Source of the DNA: a virus
Direction: 5' to 3' (one strand)
Length of the DNA stretch: 34,806 bases
Virus record (IMG/VR): IMGVR_UViG_3300048800_000059
Location: 1 to 34,806 of that record
Below the pieces are notes generated by a model, which searched no databases, was not told the origin of the DNA, and saw nothing but the letters and a program-made list of their open reading frames with translations. Below, piece by piece: positions 29,784 through 34,806 of the stretch. A program made the position numbers and the translations under genes. Numbering within the stretch: the first letter of the stretch is position 1; each line of letters begins with the position of its first letter.

Positions 29784-29902
29784 GACGCCTCCTTCGGTTC
29801 GGTGGGGGTGGACGCGGGCGGGGGTCTCCACGCGAAGAACACGTACAGCAGCAAGATGGGGCCGGCGCAGGCGGCGTCGAAGACCACCCAACGGGCGGTC
29901 AT
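29780..29902 (-). CDS. Short membrane protein
   Basis: The product is 40 aa: MTARWVVFDAACAG, a transmembrane helix PILLLYVFFAW (about 15-25), and a tail PPPASTPTEPKEAS made of the shared repeat. Overlaps of four bases on both sides (ATGA, GTGA) support translation. It was too short to be obvious by length alone. Confidence 0.7.
   Translation of the reverse strand: MTARWVVFDAACAGPILLLYVFFAWRPPPASTPTEPKEAS
29789..29816. repeat. 28-bp repeat at gene 3' end (copy 3 of 3)
   Basis: This copy is identical over 28 bp to the one at 28727-28754. It encodes the C-terminal A-S-T-P-T-E-P-K-E of the 40-aa protein and carries GAAGGAG ahead of the GTG start of the 63-aa gene. Confidence 0.8.
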
Positions 29903-30141
29903 GCGAAACACTCCGGTGGGCACAACACCGGGTCACAGTCGGTGTCGCCGTCCGGGTAGGCGCAGGCGACGGGGGACGACCTACCCGAGGTGGCGGCAAG
30001 GATCGGTCGGACGGCTTCGGCCCGGTCCAGCCGGGGGCCGACCACGGCCATCACCACGTCAGCGAGAATGTCGCTGCGCCAGGAGTATCCGGCCAGCGCC
30101 GCCGCGATCTCGTCTCGGAGCCCGGCCCGGTCCGCGGTCAC
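29899..30141 (-). CDS. Hypothetical protein, unknown function
   Basis: The product is 80 aa from GTG 30141 (four-base overlap with the upstream stop). Helical DEIAAALAGYSWRSDILADV (with VVMAVVGPRL) is followed by a Cys-rich end CAYPDGDTDCDPVLCPPECF that may bind metal. The phrase 'AVVGPRLDRAEA' resembles part of the 187-aa neighbour (AVVGPLLDQAEA), so the two genes are related by duplication. Confidence 0.6.
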   Translation of the reverse strand: MTADRAGLRDEIAAALAGYSWRSDILADVVMAVVGPRLDRAEAVRPILAATSGRSSPVACAYPDGDTDCDPVLCPPECFA

Positions 30142-30302
30142 GACGGCACCGCCGAGCCGGCGCGAGTACGCCGGGGGGTCACGGCAGCGCCCGGGCTCAC
30201 GCAGTTGCACGGCCGGAACACGATCTGCTCCCGGTACCGCTCGTTGGTCTCGATCACCGGGCAGGCCGCTGGCATCGTCGGCGTCTTCGCGGTCAGGCTC
30301 AC
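30138..30302 (-). CDS. Small Cys-containing protein
   Basis: The product is 54 aa from GTG 30302: AACPVIETNERYREQIVFRP, then CNC and a basic end. It overlaps the stops of both neighbours by four bases (GTGA each time). It may bind zinc through the C-N-C and N-terminal Cys. Its function is unknown. Confidence 0.6.
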   Translation of the reverse strand: MSLTAKTPTMPAACPVIETNERYREQIVFRPCNCVSPGAAVTPRRTRAGSAVPS

Positions 30303-30523
30303 CGGTCCTCCTTCATCAGGTCAGCTAGGAGCGCCCGGGCGAGCACCCACGTCTCTTCCGAGCAGGGCCGGACCCCGGCGACCCGCTCGGCCGCCCGCCG
30401 GCCGGCGTCCGTCGACGGCCACGGCCCCGGGCTGTCGTGGAACAGGGTCGCGATCTTGTCGGCCTTGATCAGCCGGGCCTGCTGGGCCCGCGCCGAATGG
30501 GCGAAGTCGGCCGGCACGGTCAC
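30299..30523 (-). CDS. Small basic protein coupled to the helicase
   Basis: The product is 74 aa from GTG 30523, four-base overlap with the helicase stop. It includes QQARLIKADKIATLFHDSPG and ends ALLADLMKEDR. The sequence is helical and basic. No family is recognised. Confidence 0.6.
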   Translation of the reverse strand: MTVPADFAHSARAQQARLIKADKIATLFHDSPGPWPSTDAGRRAAERVAGVRPCSEETWVLARALLADLMKEDR

Positions 30524-31842
30524 CACCCCTTCATCCGCGTCGTCGAGTCGACGAACCGGGCGTAGTGGGTCTGGGCGATCAGCGTCGCGATCCCCGTCGG
30601 CCCGTTCCGCTGCTTCGCCACGATCAGGTCGACCTCGCCGGGCCGGTTCTCCGGCTCGAGGAGGTCCGGGCGGTGGATCAGGATCACCGCGTCGGCGTCC
30701 TGCTCGATCGCCCCGGACTCCCGCAGGTCCGCGAGCTGCGGCCGGCCGCCCGTCCGGGCCTCGGGTTGCCGGTTCAGCTGGCACAGCACCACCACCGGCA
30801 CGTCCTCGGACTTGGCGAGGAGCTTCAGGCCGCGGGACAGTTCGGCGACCGCGTTCTGCCGGTACCGGGCGTCCGTGCGCGGGGTGGTGATGAGCTGCAG
30901 GTAGTCCAGAACCACCAGGGCTGGGCGGGTGCGGCGGATCAGGGCCCGCAGCGACGACAGGGTGTGGGTTTCGGCGTCGTCGATGAGCAGCGGCGCGGCC
31001 ATCATCCGGTCCCGGGCGTGCGCGATCCGCTCCCACTCCTCCTCGCCCAGGTCGCGGCGGATCAGCCGGCCCAGGTCGACCTTGCCCTCCGCGGCCAGGA
31101 CCCGCAGCGTCGTCTCCTGCCCCGACATTTCCAGCGACACGAACAGGGCCAGCTCGCCGAGCTTGAACGAGCAGTACCGGGCCAGGTCCAGACCGACGAG
31201 GGATTTTCCCGTCGACGGCCGGCCGCCGACCACGACGAGCTGGCCGCCGGTCATCGGGTTCAGGTACTTGTCGAGCTCGATGTACCCCGACACGATCCCC
31301 GGCCGGGGCTTGCCCGCGTCCAAGTCCTCGATCACCGGGTCGACCCACTCCGACAGCGGCCTGGCCACCGACGCGGTCGCCGAGCCGCCGGCCTCGCGGA
31401 CCGCCCGGTCCGCCTCCGACAGGGCGTCCTGCGGGTCGGTGGCTGACCGGGCGAGCTGGGCGATCCGCTCCCCCGCGACCAGGAGCCGGCGGGCCACCGC
31501 CTTGTCCGCGACGATCTGCGCGTACCACGACCCGGACAGCGGGCTCGGGGGGCTGGCCATCAGCTGATGCAAGTAAGGGGCGCCGCCGACTTTCATCAGG
31601 TCCGGTCCGAGCTCGGTCGAGACCGTGATCGGGTCGACGGGCTCCCCACGCTCGAACAGGGCCAGGCACGCCGCGTAGATCAGCTGATGCGCCGGGCGGT
31701 AGAAGTCCGCCGGTGTCAGCATCCCGGCCACGTCACCCAGCGCGGTGCTACTCAGTAGCACGCTACCCAGCGCGGCCGCCTCCGCGTTCGTGTCCTGCGG
31801 CACAGGCGCGGACCAGACGTCCTGCTCGTCGACGGCCGTCAC
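30520..31842 (-). CDS. dnaB: DnaB-like replicative helicase
   Basis: The product is 440 aa and unwinds DNA ahead of the phage replisome. It has the DnaB N-terminal domain (PQDTNAEAAALGSVLLSSTA), a linker, and the RecA-like domain with Walker A GGRPSTGKSLVG (206-217), Walker B VVLDYLQLIT (310-319) and the following SRGLKLLAKSEDVPVVVLCQ, plus QLNRQPEARTGG and DADAVILIH (383-391). The length (440) is that of phage DnaB proteins. The start is GTG 31842, overlapping the previous TGA by four bases. It lies in the replication block with the initiator and nuclease genes. Confidence 0.9.
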   Translation of the reverse strand: MTAVDEQDVWSAPVPQDTNAEAAALGSVLLSSTALGDVAGMLTPADFYRPAHQLIYAACLALFERGEPVDPITVSTELGPDLMKVGGAPYLHQLMASPPSPLSGSWYAQIVADKAVARRLLVAGERIAQLARSATDPQDALSEADRAVREAGGSATASVARPLSEWVDPVIEDLDAGKPRPGIVSGYIELDKYLNPMTGGQLVVVGGRPSTGKSLVGLDLARYCSFKLGELALFVSLEMSGQETTLRVLAAEGKVDLGRLIRRDLGEEEWERIAHARDRMMAAPLLIDDAETHTLSSLRALIRRTRPALVVLDYLQLITTPRTDARYRQNAVAELSRGLKLLAKSEDVPVVVLCQLNRQPEARTGGRPQLADLRESGAIEQDADAVILIHRPDLLEPENRPGEVDLIVAKQRNGPTGIATLIAQTHYARFVDSTTRMKGW

Positions 31843-31994
31843 GACTCCAGCCACTCCTCGCAGGAGCACACGACGCCGCGCAGGTACCGGTCCTGGACCG
31901 GCCCGTGCAGGGCGGCGATGGCCGAGAGCCGGCGCGCCAGTGCCTCGCGGCTGGTCCCGCGGCGGACCGTCGGACGCTCGATCTCGCCGGTCAT
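31839..31994 (-). CDS. Small protein upstream of the helicase
   Basis: The product is 51 aa from ATG 31994: RRGTSREALARRLSAIAALH, then YLRGVVCSCEEWLES. It overlaps the previous TGA (TGATG) and the helicase GTG. No family is recognised. The position suggests a small replication accessory factor, but nothing shows this. Confidence 0.6.
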   Translation of the reverse strand: MTGEIERPTVRRGTSREALARRLSAIAALHGPVQDRYLRGVVCSCEEWLES

Positions 31995-32569
31995 CACAAC
32001 CTCGCCAGGCGGGCCAGGTTCGGCTCACACCGCGGACACTGCTCCGGATCCCACCTGGGATCGGATGGGCGGGAGCCGCAGTGCCGGCAGATGTGCCCGT
32101 GCGCATGACCGGAAGCGCAGTCGGGGCACAGCCGGCCACCGTCGTCCCGGACCCGCACGACCACGATCCGGTCCGCGGTGGTCTGGTCCGCCGGGCGGGG
32201 ACCAGGCATGAGTAGCGGCACCGGGGAGTCCGAAACATATGTTCCAGATATGTCTCGGACCAGCGGGGCGTGCGCGTCGGCTTCCGCGACAGCCCGCTCC
32301 AGCTCGACCACGAAGAGGTGCTCGTACTCCTCGCGGTGCAGCTCCCGCAGCCGCGACAGGGACCGCTGCCGGGCCCGATTCCTCAGGAACCGCAAGGCGT
32401 TCGGGGTACGGACCCGGGTGCGGCCGACAACCCGCTCGCACGGCTTGCAATACGAGCGCAGGCCACCCGAGCGGTTGTCGACGTAGAACTCCGTCGCCGC
32501 CTTGACCTCGCCACAGCGGGCACACCGGTGCGACTCCTGGCCCGGGACCAGGTCCATCGCGGCGCTCAC
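31994..32569 (-). CDS. Zinc-ribbon protein related to the endonuclease VII N-terminus
   Basis: The product is 191 aa from GTG 32569. The N-terminus (HRCARCGEVKAATEFYVDN, then CKPC) resembles the start of endonuclease VII-type proteins. A helical segment with many Arg follows (RFLRNRARQRSLSRLRELH). The C-terminus is Cys-rich: CPDCASGHAHGHICRHCG, then CPRC. No HNH catalytic residues are visible, so it may be a DNA-binding remnant or a distinct regulator. It overlaps the HNH gene stop (GTGA). Confidence 0.65.
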   Translation of the reverse strand: MSAAMDLVPGQESHRCARCGEVKAATEFYVDNRSGGLRSYCKPCERVVGRTRVRTPNALRFLRNRARQRSLSRLRELHREEYEHLFVVELERAVAEADAHAPLVRDISGTYVSDSPVPLLMPGPRPADQTTADRIVVVRVRDDGGRLCPDCASGHAHGHICRHCGSRPSDPRWDPEQCPRCEPNLARLARL

Positions 32570-32988
32570 TCGGCCACCACCAGGGCCCGGCCGCCGAGCG
32601 CGTCCAGCAGCCACCAGAACCCCAGGTGGTCACGGACGGGCTGAGCCAGCGGATCCGCCCCGGCGGGCAGCTTCCAGCCCCCCGCATACGCCAGCAGCGG
32701 CCGGTCCTCATAGTCGCCGTTGCAGCCGGAACACGAGGTTGTCAGCCACTGCGGCCCCGACTGCGGATGCCCGTGCCCCGACCGGCGGTGGTTCACGACC
32801 AGGTCCCCGACGGCGCCGCAGCACAGACACCGCCCGCCGTCGCGTTCCTTCACCGCGTCCCGCAGGGCCCTAGGCGGGCCCGTGTAGCGGGAGCGAAGCG
32901 CGACCGTGCAACGCCGGATCCGGGTCCGGGCCAGGGCCGTGTGGGCCCGCAGCGGTGTTCGCCGGGCCAGCGGCCCCCCGCGCCTCAC
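32566..32988 (-). CDS. HNH endonuclease
   Basis: The product is 140 aa from GTG 32988. The HNH motif is at about 50-95: VKERDGGRCLCCGAVGDLVV, then NHRRSGHGHP and CSGCNGDYED, with the catalytic His of NHR and the final Asn/Asp of CNGDYED. A basic N-terminus (GGPLARRTPLRAHTALA) may contact DNA. Phage HNH proteins next to packaging genes can help cos cleavage, but here it is in the early block, so a homing or replication role is equally likely. Both ends overlap neighbours by four bases. Confidence 0.8.
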   Translation of the reverse strand: MRRGGPLARRTPLRAHTALARTRIRRCTVALRSRYTGPPRALRDAVKERDGGRCLCCGAVGDLVVNHRRSGHGHPQSGPQWLTTSCSGCNGDYEDRPLLAYAGGWKLPAGADPLAQPVRDHLGFWWLLDALGGRALVVAE

Positions 32989-33203
32989 AGCCGCTCCTCG
33001 CGGGCCACGGCCAGGTGCACCGCGTCACGGTGAGCCCTACGCTCGGTCAGGCTCGGCGCCTGCCGTTCCCCGGACTGGCAGTTGACGTGATCCCAACCCC
33101 CGGGCCGGCGGACCCGGTTCCGCCCGGCCTTCGCCTTCATGCTGACCCGCAGCCCACACTTGGAGCACGTCACCCACGCCTGCTCCGACACCCAGCCGCT
33201 CAT
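32985..33203 (-). CDS. Small zinc-ribbon protein
   Basis: The product is 72 aa from ATG 33203. It reads AWVTCSKCGLRVSMKAKAGR, then PGGWDHVNCQSGERQAP: a CxxC...H..C zinc site. The end is charged. It overlaps both neighbours by four bases. Confidence 0.65.
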   Translation of the reverse strand: MSGWVSEQAWVTCSKCGLRVSMKAKAGRNRVRRPGGWDHVNCQSGERQAPSLTERRAHRDAVHLAVAREERL

Positions 33204-33421
33204 GCCGGCGCCCCGACCGGCTCGGGCCGGTGCGCGCCGCCCGCGATGGCCTCGACGGCGGGGCAGACGTGGTCGACGGCCTGCAGCAGCACCGCAGCCG
33301 CTGACGGGCCCCGGGCCATCCACCGGCCGCAGCAGGCGCACTCCGCGCCGAAGTCCGGCCTCATCGGATCCGCGTCGTCGACGCTCAGGGAGAACAGGGC
33401 GGAGGACTCCCGGCCGGTCAT
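33200..33421 (-). CDS. Small zinc-site protein
   Basis: The product is 73 aa from ATG 33421: FGAECACCGRWMARGPSAAA, then VDHVCPAVEAIAGGAH. The CACC and later Cys may hold zinc. The function is unknown. It overlaps both neighbours by four bases. Confidence 0.6.
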   Translation of the reverse strand: MTGRESSALFSLSVDDADPMRPDFGAECACCGRWMARGPSAAAVLLQAVDHVCPAVEAIAGGAHRPEPVGAPA

Positions 33422-33846
33422 TGGGCCAGCTCCTTCAGCTTCGATCGGATCCCCGGCAGCACCATGTCGCCGAGTACCCGGCCGTCGGACAGGATCAGGT
33501 ACGGCATGAACGCCTGCTCGACGGACAGCAGGCCGAGCTCGACGGCCTCGAGGTTGGCTTTCAGGAGCAGGACGAGGGCCCGCCAGCGTTCCTTCACGGC
33601 CTGCTCCCACGGCGGGATCGTCTGCACCCATCGGCCCGTCTTCGGGTTCTGCTCCTTGTCCTCGGCGGGCCGGGGCGGCAGCGGCACCTCGACCCGGACC
33701 GGGAACGCGCCGAGGAGGAACTCCACGACGGCCTTACCCGGGCTGGCGCCGAACGAGTACGTCTCAATGCCGTACCGCATGAAGATCCGGCCGACCTCCT
33801 GCTGGCTGCCGGCGACGTTGACCTCGGTCCCCCGGGCGTACGTCAC
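33418..33846 (-). CDS. Conserved phage protein of unknown function
   Basis: The product is 142 aa from GTG 33846. It has RIFMRYGIETYSFGASPGKA, then VEVPLPPR and a helical part WEQAVKERWRALVLLLKANL, ending AFMPYLILSDGRVLGDMVLP. The 'WRAL...KxxLEAVExG...xFxxxIxLxDGRxxG' pattern is shared by an uncharacterised protein found in many phages and prophages. It lies between replication genes and overlaps both neighbours. Confidence 0.75.
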   Translation of the reverse strand: MTYARGTEVNVAGSQQEVGRIFMRYGIETYSFGASPGKAVVEFLLGAFPVRVEVPLPPRPAEDKEQNPKTGRWVQTIPPWEQAVKERWRALVLLLKANLEAVELGLLSVEQAFMPYLILSDGRVLGDMVLPGIRSKLKELAQ

Positions 33847-34073
33847 GACTCGCCACCGAGCATCGGCTGGTCCATCGGCGCCGGCTCGAAGTCGAGGCGG
33901 GCCTGCTCCGCGGTCACGTTCCACCCGCAGTGCGCCAGGACGGCGACCAGGTCGGAGCGGAGCAGGTACTCCCCATCCGCGCTGGTGATGATGTCGCCCG
34001 GGTCGCGGGCGGTGACGTGGACCCAGCCGGCGAGACGCTCACACGCCTCGTTCAGCGTCGACGGCGGGGTCAC
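33843..34073 (-). CDS. Small hypothetical protein
   Basis: The product is 76 aa from GTG 34073: EACERLAGWVHVTARDPGDI, then LLRSDLVAVLAHCGWNVTAE. It ends in an acidic tail. The function is unknown; it is coupled to both neighbours by GTGA overlaps. Confidence 0.6.
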   Translation of the reverse strand: MTPPSTLNEACERLAGWVHVTARDPGDIITSADGEYLLRSDLVAVLAHCGWNVTAEQARLDFEPAPMDQPMLGGES

Positions 34074-34411
34074 CGGGTCACCTCGCGGGGGTTGTCGCCG
34101 GCGGCGACGGCGGCGCGGCGGGCGGCGAGCTCGGCTCGGTAGGCGCCGGGGTCGTCGGCGTCGGCCAGCGGGGTCGGCTCGGGGGTGCGGGCCAGGCGTT
34201 CCGCGCGGATTGCGCGCACCCCCTGGACGACGTCGGCGACGGCCACGAACGGGCCGGTCGCGGCGGCGCCCTGCGCGGCTGCGAGGCAGTCCGCGTAGGG
34301 GTAGGCGGCGAGCAGCGGATGCCACGCGTCGGGGGTGTACTCGTCGAGCTTCTGGGCTGGGCACATCTGGGAGATGACGGCGCACAGCCGGACGGTGTCC
34401 GAGGGTCTCAT
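34070..34411 (-). CDS. Conserved small protein next to the replication initiator
   Basis: The product is 113 aa from ATG 34411: RPSDTVRLCAVISQMCPAQK, then LDEYTPDAWHPLLAAYPYAD, an Ala-rich helical part and a basic end. The 'C..QxxDEYTPDAWH.LL' pattern recurs in actinophage replication regions directly after the initiator, where a loader-like role has been guessed but not shown. The four-base overlap with the initiator gene supports their linkage. Confidence 0.7.
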   Translation of the reverse strand: MRPSDTVRLCAVISQMCPAQKLDEYTPDAWHPLLAAYPYADCLAAAQGAAATGPFVAVADVVQGVRAIRAERLARTPEPTPLADADDPGAYRAELAARRAAVAAGDNPREVTR

Positions 34412-34806
34412 GCGGTCGCTGCCTCCGCGGCGTGGGCGCGGGCCATCGCCGCGTTCGGGTCGAACCCGGCCCGGCGGCCGGGCGCGGGGTACTGGTCGGT
34501 GTTGCGCATCCAGGTCCGCCAGGCGGCGTCCCAGGAGGCCATCACGGAGCCCTTCCCGGCGTGGTGGTCGCGGAACTGGGCGAGCTCGCGTTCCAGGTTC
34601 CGGCCGGGGAACTGCTCGACGGCCCAGCGCCACGCCCCGTCCGAGGGCCGCCAGGCCTCGTCGATGCGGGTTCGCCGGGTGCCGCGCGAAGTTGGCGCGG
34701 CCCTCACAACGACGGTCTTTGTCGTTGTGTCTTTCTCTTCTCTACTCTCTGTCCCTCCGATGTCCGCGCCCGTGTCCGCGGACTGTCCGCGGACGCGTCC
34801 GCGTCG
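34408..34806 (-). CDS. Replication initiator / replisome organizer, C-terminal part (partial)
   Basis: The frame is open from the right edge to the stop at 34408, so the N-terminus (with the expected winged-helix domain) is outside. A charged linker (ESREEKDTTTKTVV, then TSRGTRRTRIDEAW) leads to a C-terminal domain: WRPSDGAWRWAVEQFPGRNL, ERELAQFRDHHAGKG, then WDAAWRTWMRNTD. This plan is that of phage replication proteins that load the helicase at the origin. The linker is encoded by a repetitive segment that may itself be the origin. A GTG at 34707 could give a shorter product, but the upstream frame continues openly. Confidence 0.75.
   Translation of the reverse strand, partial: RRGRVRGQSADTGADIGGTESREEKDTTTKTVVVRAAPTSRGTRRTRIDEAWRPSDGAWRWAVEQFPGRNLERELAQFRDHHAGKGSVMASWDAAWRTWMRNTDQYPAPGRRAGFDPNAAMARAHAAEAATA
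34705..34803. other. Candidate replication origin inside the initiator gene
   Basis: Four copies of gtccgcg start at 34762, 34774, 34785 and 34797, about 11-12 bp apart (close to one helical turn). Next to them is a lower-GC, pyrimidine-rich stretch (34730-34758, tctttctcttctctactctc) and a perfect 9-bp inverted repeat (cacaacgac 34705-34713, gtcgttgtg 34721-34729). Iterons followed by an easily melted region within the initiator gene is the layout of lambda ori. Binding has not been shown; the iterons are short. Confidence 0.45.

Noticed and set aside
28727-29816. CRISPR-like array
   Set aside because: The 28-bp copies are hundreds of bases apart with genes between them, the repeats are coding, and there are only three.

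Overview
The window is part of the genome of a tailed double-stranded DNA phage (or prophage) of a GC-rich host, most likely an actinobacterium. Evidence for this: codon third positions are almost all G or C, many genes start with GTG, and the gene set is that of a siphovirus-like phage (DnaB-type helicase, large terminase, HK97-type portal, XkdF-type prohead protease, HK97-fold capsid, tail tube protein, tail assembly chaperone). Every gene but one lies on the minus strand, so the map reads from right to left.

From the right edge, 34.8-30.1 kb is an early/replication block. It holds the C-terminal part of a replication initiator with a possible lambda-like origin inside its reading frame, a run of small translationally coupled genes, an HNH nuclease, a zinc-finger protein and a DnaB-like helicase. 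From 30.1 to 26.8 kb are small accessory genes that share duplicated DNA segments. From 26.7 to 23.3 kb come a broken ParB-methyltransferase gene, a candidate small terminase subunit, a conserved zinc-ribbon phage protein and an excisionase-like HTH protein. The block ends at a strong inverted repeat, and a likely control region with 13-bp direct repeats follows (23.19-23.30 kb).

From 23.17 kb leftward is the late block: small genes, a tail/collar-like protein, an HNH nuclease, and two very large proteins (887 and 875 aa) that share a degenerate 18-residue repeat. One carries a glycosidase-like N-terminal region and a carbohydrate-binding-like domain; the other has a lectin-like N-terminus. 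Then come the large terminase, a portal-Nudix-MuF fusion, a membrane protein, the protease, a scaffold-like protein, the major capsid protein, the head-tail connector genes, the tail tube protein and the tail assembly chaperone, whose -1 frame extension runs off the left edge.

Free-standing HNH-type nucleases have invaded the structural genes at three places: after the tail tube gene, head-to-head with the connector gene on the opposite strand, and next to the repeat-protein gene. A fourth sits in the early block. The most unusual items are the Nudix domain inside the portal-MuF fusion, the paired 18-residue-repeat proteins placed between the small and large terminase genes, and the out-of-frame internal deletion in the ParB-methyltransferase gene.
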